Assembly (NCBI GenBank): GCA_036003705.1
Contig: DASYSE010000040.1
Location: 1-6,982, forward strand
Direction: 5' to 3'
Origin: CALGFH01 sp036003705
Lineage (GTDB): Bacteria > Actinomycetota > CALGFH01
Length of the DNA stretch: 6,982 nt
A program made the translations under genes and the position numbers. Below the pieces are notes generated by a model. That model saw only the letters and a list, made by a program, of their open reading frames with translations, was not told where the DNA came from and did no database searches. How positions within the stretch are numbered: the stretch's first letter is position 1; each line of letters begins with the position of its first letter. Of this stretch, positions 1 to 5,895 are shown piece by piece.

Positions 1-1
1 G

Positions 2-928
2 GTGGTCATCCAGGAGATGATCTACCGGGTGGCCGAGGAGCACTCGGGAGTGTCGGTCTTCGCCGGGGTCGGGGAGCGGACCCGCGAGGGCAACGACCTG
101 TTCCTGGAGATGAGCGAGACCGGCGTCATCGAGAAGACGGCACTGGTGTTCGGCCAGATGGACGAGCCGCCGGGGGTGCGGCTGCGGGTCGGCCTTGCCG
201 CCCTGACCGTCGCCGAATACTTCCGCGACGAGATGAACCAGGACGTGCTGCTGTTCATCGACAACATCTTCCGCTTCGTGCAGGCCGGCTCCGAGGTGTC
301 GACCCTGCTCGGGCGGATGCCGAGCGCGGTCGGCTACCAGCCAACCCTGGCCGGCGAGATGGGGGTGCTCCAGGAGCGGATCACCTCGACCCGCGGCCAC
401 TCGATCACCTCGCTGCAGGCCATCTACGTGCCCGCCGACGACATCACCGACCCGGCCCCCCACACCACCTTCGCCCACCTGGACGCGACCACGGTGCTGT
501 CCCGCGAGATCAGCTCGCTCGGCATCTACCCGGCGGTCGACCCGCTGGCCTCGACCTCGCGGATCCTGGACCCCCGCTACGTCGGCGACGAGCACTACCG
601 GGTCGCCCGGCGAGTCCAGGAGATCCTACAGCGCTACAACGACCTGCAGGACATCATCGCCATCCTCGGCGTCGACGAGCTGTCCGAGGACGACAAGGTG
701 ATCGTCAACCGGGCCCGCCGCATCCAGCGGTTCCTGTCCCAGCCGTTCTTCGTGGCCGAGCAGTTCACCGGTCTCAAGGGCAAGTCGGTGCCGCTGGAGG
801 AGACCATCGCCTCCTTCGACGCGCTGGCCAACGGCAACTACGACCATCTCCCCGAGCAGGCCTTCTTCAACGTCGGCGGGATCGAGGAGGCCGAGGAGCG
901 GGCCAAGCAGCTGGGCGGTGAGGAGTAG
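2..928 (+). CDS. atpD: F1Fo ATP synthase subunit beta, C-terminal part (5' end cut by window)
   Basis: This is the catalytic beta subunit of the F1 sector, which makes ATP from ADP and phosphate at the cytoplasmic face of the membrane. The 308 visible residues contain GERTREG at 24-30 with the catalytic Glu25, the Walker B strand LLFIDNIFR at 83-91, the conserved LLGRMPSAVGYQPTLAGEMG stretch at 102-121, and the DELSEED loop in the form DELSEDD at 225-231. The protein ends KQLGGEE. The family is about 460-480 residues, so roughly 155-170 are missing. The GTG at position 2 is not the start: the reading frame is open into base 1, and the sequence begins where the beta subunit continues directly after its P-loop Lys-Thr. 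Third codon positions are almost all G or C. The stop codon is two bases before atpC, as expected at the end of an atp operon. Confidence 0.98.
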   Translation: MVIQEMIYRVAEEHSGVSVFAGVGERTREGNDLFLEMSETGVIEKTALVFGQMDEPPGVRLRVGLAALTVAEYFRDEMNQDVLLFIDNIFRFVQAGSEVSTLLGRMPSAVGYQPTLAGEMGVLQERITSTRGHSITSLQAIYVPADDITDPAPHTTFAHLDATTVLSREISSLGIYPAVDPLASTSRILDPRYVGDEHYRVARRVQEILQRYNDLQDIIAILGVDELSEDDKVIVNRARRIQRFLSQPFFVAEQFTGLKGKSVPLEETIASFDALANGNYDHLPEQAFFNVGGIEEAEERAKQLGGEE

Positions 929-930
929 CC

Positions 931-1335
931 GTGGCCGGCCTTGACGTGCACCTGGTGACCCCCGAGCGCGAGGTCTGGGCCGGGGAGGCCGACTTCGTCA
1001 CCGCCCGCGGGGTGGACGGCGACCTCGGCGTGCTCCCCGGCCACGCGCCCCTGCTGGCCGCCCTCGCCGTCGGCCCGGTGTTCATCGACGCCGGCGGCAG
1101 CCGCACCGCGGTGGTGGTGGACGGCGGGTTCCTGCACGTCGCCCACGAGGACGACGTCACCAGGGTCGACATCCTGGCCGAGCATGCCCTGCTCTCCGAC
1201 GAGCTCGGCCAGGACGACGCCGACGCCCGCGAGCGCCGGGCCGAGGAGCTGCGCTCCGAGGACCGCCTCGACGAGGCCAGGGAGGAGCAGGCCAAGGCGG
1301 ACGTCCGCCGCCGCGTGGCCGACAACGGCGGGTAG
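931..1335 (+). CDS. atpC: F1Fo ATP synthase subunit epsilon
   Basis: The epsilon subunit is part of the rotating central stalk, joins F1 to the c-ring and can inhibit ATP hydrolysis. The 134-residue product has the N-terminal beta-sandwich, starting LDVHLVTPEREVWAGEADFV, with the family signature GDLGVLPGHAPLL at 30-42. A C-terminal helical part (about 88-130) is strongly charged (ERRAEELRSEDRLDEAREEQ at 101-120). The start is GTG, two bases after the atpD stop, and the Shine-Dalgarno sequence AGGAG at 921-925 lies in the last codons of atpD, five bases before the start, so the two genes are probably translationally coupled. It is the last gene of the atp operon here: the next gene on the right is on the opposite strand and ends four bases away. 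Length and motif make the call safe. Confidence 0.97.
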   Translation: MAGLDVHLVTPEREVWAGEADFVTARGVDGDLGVLPGHAPLLAALAVGPVFIDAGGSRTAVVVDGGFLHVAHEDDVTRVDILAEHALLSDELGQDDADARERRAEELRSEDRLDEAREEQAKADVRRRVADNGG

Positions 1336-1338
1336 AGG

Positions 1339-1461
1339 TCAGCGCCGGCCGTTGCGCCGGAAGGCGCGGCGCAGGACGAGGCAGGCGGCGCCCATGACCA
1401 GCAGGGTCAGCGGGTCGCCGATGCAGGCCGACCTCGTCTGGCGCAGCGCCCTCTGGGTCAG
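1339..1461 (-). CDS. Possible 40-codon membrane peptide overlapping the end of the amidotransferase gene
   Basis: I do not recognise this product. The frame runs on after the amidotransferase stop and all 40 codons between the CTG at 1461 and the TGA at 1339 end in G or C, while the other two frames on this strand do not show this. That periodicity is the main argument that it is translated. The peptide has one hydrophobic segment (GDPLTLLVMGAACLVL, residues 15-30) followed by a basic tail (RRAFRRNGRR), as in a small inner-membrane protein with a cytoplasmic tail. There is no ATG, GTG or TTG upstream in the periodic part. The only candidate, a rare CTG, overlaps the amidotransferase stop as CTGA, and no good Shine-Dalgarno sequence precedes it. 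It could equally be the lost tail of the amidotransferase after a frameshift. It ends only three bases from atpC on the other strand. Confidence 0.35.
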   Translation of the reverse strand: MTQRALRQTRSACIGDPLTLLVMGAACLVLRRAFRRNGRR

Positions 1462-2150
1462 GTTGGCCTGGAGGACGCCACCCGGCAGAACGCCTCCAGC
1501 AGGCGCTGGGCGTTGGCGGCGTTGCGGGCCGCCCCGGACAGCGCCTCGGCGACCGGGTAGGCGGGCGGCGGCGTGGTCCCGGCCCACCAGCCGGCCAGCA
1601 GCGGCCCGTCGACCTCGGGATGGAACTGGACCGCGACCACGCTGCCCAGCCGGAACGCCTGGCTCGGGTAGACGGCGCCGCGGGCCAGCAGGGTCGCGCT
1701 CGGGGGCGGGTCGAAGGTGTCGTGGTGCCACTCGAACAGCTCGGCCGGCTCCCGAAGCGCGCCCAGGACCGGGTCGGCCCGGCCGGCCGCGGTCAGCTCG
1801 ACCTTGGTCCAGCCGAGCTCCTCGCCCGGTGGGCCGGGGTAGGCACGGCCCCCGAGGGCGGCGGCGGCGAGCTGGGCGCCCAGGCAGATGCCGAGGGTCG
1901 GTGCCGAGCGGGCGGCGGCGTCCCTGAGCAGGTCGGTGGTCCGGGCCAGATGCGGGTAGGTCGCGGTCTGGTCGAAGTCCATCGCGCCGCCGAGCACCAC
2001 CAGGCCGTCGGCCCCGTCCAGGCTGACCGGCACCGGCCGGCCTGGCGCCTCGACCACCTTCAGCTCGACCCCGACCGCGGCGGCGGCGCCGGCCAGCAAG
2101 CCGGCAGGGGAGCTGGCCTCGTGCTGGACGACCAGCAGGCGGGCGGCCAT
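1458..2150 (-). CDS. Class I glutamine amidotransferase-like protein
   Basis: This 230-residue protein is a stand-alone class I (triad) glutamine amidotransferase domain, of the GMP-synthase-like group. Such domains hydrolyse glutamine and pass ammonia to a synthetase, though some act as peptidases or have unknown targets. The catalytic triad is visible: the nucleophile elbow LGICLGAQL places Cys89, and VQFHPEV gives His177 and Glu179. The oxyanion-side VVLGGAMDF at 51-59 and the WHHDTF segment at 141-146 are also typical. The ATG at 2150 lies two bases after the sir2 stop, so the genes form one operon. A GGGGAG stretch inside the end of sir2 may be a distant ribosome binding site. No synthetase partner is encoded nearby, so the acceptor substrate is unknown. 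The C-terminus, rich in Ala and Arg, is overlapped by a second open frame. Confidence 0.9.
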   Translation of the reverse strand: MAARLLVVQHEASSPAGLLAGAAAAVGVELKVVEAPGRPVPVSLDGADGLVVLGGAMDFDQTATYPHLARTTDLLRDAAARSAPTLGICLGAQLAAAALGGRAYPGPPGEELGWTKVELTAAGRADPVLGALREPAELFEWHHDTFDPPPSATLLARGAVYPSQAFRLGSVVAVQFHPEVDGPLLAGWWAGTTPPPAYPVAEALSGAARNAANAQRLLEAFCRVASSRPT

Positions 2151-2152
2151 GC

Positions 2153-2938
2153 CTAGCCCGGCTCCCCGACGGCCGCGTCGACCAGGGCGGGGAGCAGGAT
2201 CCCGGCCTCGCCGTGCACGACGGCGTCGGCCAGGTTGTCGAGGGGGGTGGGCTCGCGGTTCACGATCACCAGCGTCGCCCCCAGCCGCCTGGCCGTTCTG
2301 GGCAGGCTGGCCGCCGGCTGCACGACCAGCGAGGAGCCGACGGCCACGAAGGCGTCGCAGGCCGCGGTCAGGGCCTCGGCCCTTGCCCACACCTCGGCCG
2401 GGATGCCCTGCCCGAACGACACCGTCGCCGCCTTGAGGATGCCGCCGCAGCGCAGGCAGGCCGGGTCCTCCTCGCCGGCCTCGACCCTGGTCACCGCCGC
2501 TCCCATCGGCCCCCGGTCGCCGCAGGCCAGGCAGACGAACTGGCGGCCGGTGCCGTGGACCTCGCAGACCAGCTCGGGGGACAGGCCGGCGTCGGTGTGG
2601 AGGCCGTCGATGTTCTGGGTGATCACCCCGGCGAGGCGTCCGGCCTCGGCCAGCCGCACGCAGGCCAGGTGGGCCGGGTTCGGCCGGGCGTCCAGGTGGT
2701 GCAGCTCCCGGCGGAGACGCCAGGCCAGCCGGCGCGTCGCCGGGTCGGCCACATAGCGGCGGAAGCCCAGCTGCCGCGGGTCGTACCGGGTCCAGAGCCC
2801 CCCTGGCGACCGGAAGTCGGGGATCCCCGACTCGGTCGACACCCCGGCCCCGGAGAACACCACCATCCGCCGCGCCCCGGCGAGCAGCCAGGCCGCCCGC
2901 TCCACCCCGTCGGTTGCCGTCTGCCTGGCCGCGTCCAT
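2153..2938 (-). CDS. Sir2-family NAD-dependent protein deacylase (sirtuin)
   Basis: Sirtuins remove acyl groups from lysines using NAD+, giving nicotinamide and O-acyl-ADP-ribose, in the cytoplasm. The 261-residue product has all the family motifs: GAGVSTESGIPDFRS at 30-44 and TQNIDGLH at 107-114 (NAD binding), the catalytic His128 in EVHG, a four-cysteine zinc site (Cys136, Cys139, Cys161, Cys164), GSSLVVQPA at 201-209 and VNREPTPLD at 227-235. Aligned by eye with E. coli CobB, the Tyr-x-x-Arg pair that selects succinyl-lysine falls on Ala72 and Leu75, so I infer deacetylation rather than desuccinylation. The ATG start has no clear Shine-Dalgarno sequence but a TACCCT hexamer seven bases upstream, which suggests a leaderless mRNA. 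The gene diverges from the large membrane protein and is followed two bases later by the amidotransferase. CobB is the common bacterial name, but orthology is not tested. Confidence 0.95.
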   Translation of the reverse strand: MDAARQTATDGVERAAWLLAGARRMVVFSGAGVSTESGIPDFRSPGGLWTRYDPRQLGFRRYVADPATRRLAWRLRRELHHLDARPNPAHLACVRLAEAGRLAGVITQNIDGLHTDAGLSPELVCEVHGTGRQFVCLACGDRGPMGAAVTRVEAGEEDPACLRCGGILKAATVSFGQGIPAEVWARAEALTAACDAFVAVGSSLVVQPAASLPRTARRLGATLVIVNREPTPLDNLADAVVHGEAGILLPALVDAAVGEPG

Positions 2939-2945
2939 GCCGGTC

Positions 2946-2951
2946 AGGGTA
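2946..2951 (-). promoter_or_regulatory. Putative -10 element of a leaderless sir2 transcript
   Basis: On the minus strand the hexamer TACCCT fits the actinobacterial TANNNT -10 pattern. It lies seven bases before the sir2 ATG, so transcription would begin at or next to the start codon. This fits the absence of a ribosome binding site. No convincing -35 hexamer is seen. Confidence 0.4.
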
Positions 2952-3034
2952 GCGGCGGGTCACCGCCGGAGGCGACTCGCCCGCGCGGTCCGCCGGCGGC
3001 CAGCTCCCGGCCGCCCCAGCTTCCCGGCGGCGGC

Positions 3035-3040
3035 TACGAT
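3035..3040 (+). promoter_or_regulatory. Putative -10 element of a leaderless membrane-protein transcript
   Basis: The hexamer TACGAT matches TANNNT and ends six bases before the ATG at 3047, the spacing expected for a transcript beginning at the start codon. The six bases between (GCGGGG) could also act as a very close, poor ribosome binding site. It is placed divergently to the sir2 -10 hexamer, 83 bases away. No clear -35 hexamer is seen. Confidence 0.55.
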
Positions 3041-3046
3041 GCGGGG

Positions 3047-5467
3047 ATGCGTTCGCACCGGACCAGGCCTGGACCGGCCCGGCCCATCCGGGCCCTGGCC
3101 GGAGCGTTCCTTGCCCTGGTCGCGGCGGCCACCGTCGTCCTCGGCGGAGCCGCCCCGGCCAGGGCGTCGAGGATCGCGGGAGCGCAGGCCCGTACGCCGG
3201 GGGCCGGGGGAGCGTCGGCGGTCGCGCCAGGGGCCGGGGGAGCGTCGGCGGTCGCGCCAGGGGGCGGGGGAGCGTCGGCGGCGTGGGCCCTTGGCCAGCC
3301 GGTACGGCCGACCGAGGTGGCGCCACCGCTCGCGCTGGTGCTGGTGGAGCGGCTGACCATGGACGAGGCGCTGGCCGCCGTCGGCCCCGCCGGGCCCGAG
3401 GTGGCCGGGTTCGTCTCCACGCTGCCCGTCCACCAGCCGCTGGCGTCCCGGGTCCTCTCCCTGGCCGCCGGCCGCCGCGTCGACGCCCTGGCCGCGCTGG
3501 AGGACGACCCGGCCGCGGCCTCGGGGCTGCCCGGCCCGGCCACCGTCGAGCGCATCCGCGACGACAACCCGGGGGCCCGCTTCGGCCGGCTGCCACCCAC
3601 CCGAGTGCTCGCCTACCCGGGGCTGGAGGTCGCCGGACTGTTCGCGCTCGGGCCGAGCGGCCCGGCGCGACCGGCCGGCCCGCTCGGGCCCAGCGAGCGG
3701 CCGGTGCCGCTGCGGCCGGAGCGGCTGCTGGTGGCGGCCGTGCCCGACGCGACCGCCCTGGCCAACCTGCTCGGCCGGTTCGAGCCGACGGAGGCCGCCG
3801 CCAGGTCGATCATGGTCGTCGGGCTTCGGGCCGCTCCCGGACGAGCCAACGCGGCGCCGCTGCTGGTGCTCCAGGAGCCACTCGCCGGCGGCCTGCCGAC
3901 CTCCGACTCCACCCGCCGCCTCGGCCTGGTCGCCCTCGAGGATGTGCGCCCGACGGTGGGCGGTGGAGGCTCGGCTGGCGACGACGGCACCGTGATCCAG
4001 GTCGCCGGCCGCGACGGCACCTCGGCCGCCGTGACCCGGCTGGACCGGCGGGTCGCCGCCCTGGTCGTGGCCCGGACCTGGGCCATCCCCGTGCTGTGCC
4101 TGGCCGCCGTGCTGGCCTTGTTCGCCCTCCTGGCCGTGTGGCGGGCCCGGCGGCGGCGCGGCGTCACCGGCCCGGAGCCGATCGCCCGGGCGCTGCTGGC
4201 CCTCACCCTTGCCCTTCCGCCCGGCTACCTGGCGGCGAGCATGGCCGAGCCCCTCGCGGCCAGGCTGGCGTTCCTTTCCGGCCTGCGCGACCCCGGCGCC
4301 GTCGTCCCCTGGGCGGTCGCCTGGGTCGCCTCCGGAATCGCCGTCGCCGCCGCCCTGGCCGCCGTCTCCCTGTGGCTGGACCGCCCCGCGCCCGGCCATG
4401 CGGGTGTCCGGGGTCCCGCACCCGATCCCACGAACGTCCCTGGTTCCATGCCCGATCCCACAAACGTCCCAGGTCCCGCGCCCGATCCCACAAACGTCCC
4501 TGGTCCCGCGCCCGACCTCACGAACGGCCCGGGACCGGGCTCAGGCCCCCGGTGGGGGAGCGTAGCGGACGGACGAGCGACCTTCCCTCGGTTGTCCACA
4601 ACCGTTCCCACGCAGGGCCGGCGGGCCCGCCTTCCGGCCCGGGTGCCGGCGCCGGCGTTCCTTGGGGGAGTGCTGGTCGGGCTGGTCGCCCTCGACCTGG
4701 TGCTCGGTGGCGACGGGCTGGCCCAGCCGCTGCTCGGCGGCAGCGCCTGGGACGGCGAGCGCTTCTACGGCCTCGGCAACGGCTACTTCGCGTTCGCGCT
4801 GGCCGCGGCCATGCTGGTGATCGGGTTCGCGCCACCGCCGGCCGTCGCGGCGGCCGCCCTGCTGGCCGGCCTCGGCGTGGTCGACGGGCTGCCGGGTCTG
4901 GGGGCCGACGTCGGCGGCGCCCTCACCTCCATGCTGACCGCGGGCGCGGCCCTGGTCGTGCTCGCGCCCGGCCGCCCCAGGCTCCGGCGAGCCGTCCTGC
5001 TGGCCGGGCTGGCGGTCGCCGCCGCCGTCACCGTGGCGCTCGGGGCCGGCCTCGGCGGGCCGGTCACGCATGCCGGCCGCTTCGCGGAGCGGCTCCAGCA
5101 TGGACCGGCCGACGCGGCCGCGGTCGTCGTCGACCAGCTCGCCCGCAACCTCCGGCTGCTCGCCAACAGCCCCTTCGCCTGGGTCGGCCCCCTGCAGGTG
5201 GCCGCCGCGGGCCTGATCGCCGTGCGCGCTCCGGCGCCATTCGAGGGCCTCTCCGGCTGGACCCGCCGGGTCCTCGGCCTCGGTGCCTTCGGTTCGCTGC
5301 TGCTCATCCTCCTCAACGACACCGGCGTCACCGCCACCGCGGCCAGCGGCCTGTTCCTGCTCGCCATCCCCGCCTGGGCTTGGCTGGGCCAGCACCGCCC
5401 GGCCGGCCCACCCCCGTCCCAGCCCTCGGCCCGGCCCGCGGTCGGCGTCCACCCGCCCGGTTCCTAG
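3047..5467 (+). CDS. Large secreted-domain plus polytopic membrane protein of unknown function
   Basis: The 806-residue product has an N-terminal signal sequence (basic residues 1-15, hydrophobic core about 17-36, possible cleavage after APARA, residue 40). An extracytoplasmic domain follows to about 342. Then come roughly eleven hydrophobic segments, near 344-366, 378-398, 418-443, 537-556, 578-596, 598-614, 622-640, 648-668, 711-727, 741-757 and 762-780. The outer domain begins LALVLVERLTMDEAL (95-109) and ends LPTSDSTRRLGLVALEDVRP (283-302), which resembles the TSxSTRRxGLVxxxDVxPT stretch of alkaline-phosphatase-fold proteins, but I see no metal-binding Asp/His set. The membrane part carries FYGLGNGYFA (573-582), ADVGGALT (620-627) and NDTGVTATA (757-765), which I recall from uncharacterised membrane proteins of Gram-positive bacteria; I could not search this. 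The ATG is chosen because an in-frame extension would run backwards over sir2 and a -10 hexamer sits just upstream. No function is assigned; a cell-envelope role is only a guess. Confidence 0.85.
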   Translation: MRSHRTRPGPARPIRALAGAFLALVAAATVVLGGAAPARASRIAGAQARTPGAGGASAVAPGAGGASAVAPGGGGASAAWALGQPVRPTEVAPPLALVLVERLTMDEALAAVGPAGPEVAGFVSTLPVHQPLASRVLSLAAGRRVDALAALEDDPAAASGLPGPATVERIRDDNPGARFGRLPPTRVLAYPGLEVAGLFALGPSGPARPAGPLGPSERPVPLRPERLLVAAVPDATALANLLGRFEPTEAAARSIMVVGLRAAPGRANAAPLLVLQEPLAGGLPTSDSTRRLGLVALEDVRPTVGGGGSAGDDGTVIQVAGRDGTSAAVTRLDRRVAALVVARTWAIPVLCLAAVLALFALLAVWRARRRRGVTGPEPIARALLALTLALPPGYLAASMAEPLAARLAFLSGLRDPGAVVPWAVAWVASGIAVAAALAAVSLWLDRPAPGHAGVRGPAPDPTNVPGSMPDPTNVPGPAPDPTNVPGPAPDLTNGPGPGSGPRWGSVADGRATFPRLSTTVPTQGRRARLPARVPAPAFLGGVLVGLVALDLVLGGDGLAQPLLGGSAWDGERFYGLGNGYFAFALAAAMLVIGFAPPPAVAAAALLAGLGVVDGLPGLGADVGGALTSMLTAGAALVVLAPGRPRLRRAVLLAGLAVAAAVTVALGAGLGGPVTHAGRFAERLQHGPADAAAVVVDQLARNLRLLANSPFAWVGPLQVAAAGLIAVRAPAPFEGLSGWTRRVLGLGAFGSLLLILLNDTGVTATAASGLFLLAIPAWAWLGQHRPAGPPPSQPSARPAVGVHPPGS
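3197..3280 (+). repeat. Tandem repeat of a 30-base unit (2.8 copies) in the membrane-protein gene
   Basis: Three consecutive 30-base units encode PGAGGASAVA, PGAGGASAVA and PGGGGASAAW, directly after the predicted signal peptide (residues 51-80). The first two copies are nearly identical; the third diverges at its end. The period is a multiple of three, so copy-number change would keep the frame. It probably forms a flexible Gly/Ala/Pro linker. Confidence 0.9.
4415..4534 (+). repeat. Tandem repeat of a 30-base unit (4 copies) in the membrane-protein gene
   Basis: Four 30-base units encode PAPDPTNVPG, SMPDPTNVPG, PAPDPTNVPG and PAPDLTNGPG (residues 457-496), in the soluble loop between the fourth and fifth hydrophobic segments (the signal sequence counted as the first). 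Units two and three are closest to each other; the last is the most diverged. The units contain third-position A and T bases (ACA, CCA, GGT) that are rare in the rest of the gene. Confidence 0.92.
4589..4604. promoter_or_regulatory. DnaA-box-like palindrome inside the membrane-protein gene
   Basis: The 16 bases CGGTTGTCCACAACCG form seven-base inverted arms around a CC centre and contain TTGTCCACA (4592-4600), the form of DnaA box preferred in Streptomyces and relatives. It lies in a linker with less GC-biased codons than its surroundings. One box can arise by chance, so function is doubtful. Confidence 0.25.
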
Positions 5468-5516
5468 GAGAGTCTAGCGAAACTCATCGTCGCTGGTCAG
5501 CCTACGTGATCTGACA

Positions 5517-5553
5517 GTCCGGCCGGGGCTGGACCCCAGGATCGCTGAGTTTT
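5517..5553 (+). terminator. Weak candidate terminator after the membrane-protein gene
   Basis: GTCCGGCC at 5517-5524 can pair with GGCTGGAC at 5527-5534 (one G-U pair), with the innermost pairs probably open because the gap is only two bases. A TTTTA run follows at 5550-5554, but 15 bases after the stem, too far for a classical intrinsic terminator. Listed because it lies 50 bases after the stop codon and before the next promoter. Confidence 0.2.
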
Positions 5554-5565
5554 ACCCCACACTTC

Positions 5566-5594
5566 TTGACCCGTTTGGCCCCATGTGGCAGGGT
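5566..5594 (+). promoter_or_regulatory. Putative promoter of the 51-residue microprotein gene
   Basis: A -35-like TTGACC (5566-5571) is followed after exactly 17 bases by CAGGGT (5589-5594), one base from the actinobacterial -10 form TAGGGT. A start near 5601 would give a 5' leader of about 30 bases containing the ribosome binding site AAGGGA. The -10 lies within the left arm of an inverted repeat. Confidence 0.45.
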
Positions 5595-5616
5595 CGCCCG
5601 TGCCCGAAGACCCTGC
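5588..5616 (+). repeat. Perfect 8-base inverted repeat over the -10 and leader of the microprotein gene
   Basis: GCAGGGTC (5588-5595) and GACCCTGC (5609-5616) are exact inverted copies 13 bases apart. The left arm covers the putative -10 and the right arm ends one base before the ribosome binding site region. It could be an operator for a dimeric regulator. It is less likely an RNA hairpin, since most of the left arm would lie upstream of the transcription start. Confidence 0.5.
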
Positions 5617-5631
5617 GAAGGGACCACCGCC

Positions 5632-5787
5632 ATGTACGGGCCGTTGTTCGCTGCTGCCGCGATTCTGCTTGGGATCGCTGGCGTCGTTCTCTACCTCTCC
5701 GACGTGTCCCTCTCCCGCGCCGAGCGTGCGGCCCGGTCGTTTGACCGGACCTACGTGCGCAACCGCGCCGCCCGACGCCGCCGATAG
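5632..5787 (+). CDS. Small membrane-anchored protein of unknown function (51 residues)
   Basis: I do not recognise this family. The product begins MYGPLFAAAAILLGIAGVVL, a single membrane segment (about residues 4-22). A short polar stretch (SDVSLSRAERAARSFDRTYV) and a strongly basic end (RNRAARRRR) follow; by the positive-inside rule the tail is probably cytoplasmic. The start is well supported: ATG with AAGGGA at 5618-5623, eight bases upstream. A promoter-like pair precedes it and a 12-base perfect hairpin follows the stop by 11 bases, so it looks like a single-gene transcript. Codons are mostly GC-ending in the first half, with some T-ending codons (GGG-ATC-GCT, TCG-TTT), in line with a gene between the core region and the GC-poorer cassette. 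No partner gene is evident. Confidence 0.6.
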   Translation: MYGPLFAAAAILLGIAGVVLYLSDVSLSRAERAARSFDRTYVRNRAARRRR

Positions 5788-5798
5788 GCGGTCAAGGT

Positions 5799-5850
5799 GC
5801 CGGCCCGGGGGGGACCACCGCCAAGCGACCCCGACCCCGGGCCGGCGTTT
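5799..5850 (+). terminator. Hairpin, probable terminator of the microprotein gene
   Basis: GCCGGCCCGGGG (5799-5810) and CCCCGGGCCGGC (5835-5846) pair perfectly over 12 bases around a 24-base loop, 11 bases after the stop codon. The right arm is followed only by GTTTC, a short T-run, as is common for terminators in GC-rich actinobacteria. The loop begins with a 13-base copy of the microprotein's start region. Confidence 0.5.
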
Positions 5851-5863
5851 CATGCTGCCACGC

Positions 5864-5895
5864 TGGCCGGTTCGGTTCCAAGGGATCACCGGCCA
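5864..5895. repeat. 8-base inverted repeat in the gene-free stretch
   Basis: TGGCCGGT (5864-5871) and ACCGGCCA (5888-5895) are exact inverted copies 16 bases apart. An overlapping alternative pairing exists between GGTTCGG (5869-5875) and CCGAACC (5904-5910). There is no T-run, so it is not an obvious terminator; it could be a second hairpin or two mutually exclusive RNA structures. Confidence 0.4.

Noticed and set aside
2..4. GTG at position 2 as the start of atpD
   Set aside because: It encodes the internal valine that follows the P-loop Lys-Thr in beta subunits; the frame is open into the window edge.
2213..3046. N-terminal extension of the membrane protein
   Set aside because: The extension is antisense to sir2, is low-complexity, and would bury a normal signal peptide that starts at 3047.
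2939..3596. Long minus-strand frame extending the amidotransferase frame upstream across sir2 and into the membrane-protein gene
   Set aside because: It is a stop-free shadow caused by high GC content; the recognisable amidotransferase begins at the ATG at 2150 next to the sir2 stop.
4415..4534. CRISPR-like repeat array
   Set aside because: The 30-base units are contiguous without spacers and encode a regular in-frame peptide repeat.
3283..5514. Second long plus-strand frame overlapping the membrane-protein gene
   Set aside because: Arg/Gly/Pro-rich composition without domains, and the wrong frame for GC third-position bias.
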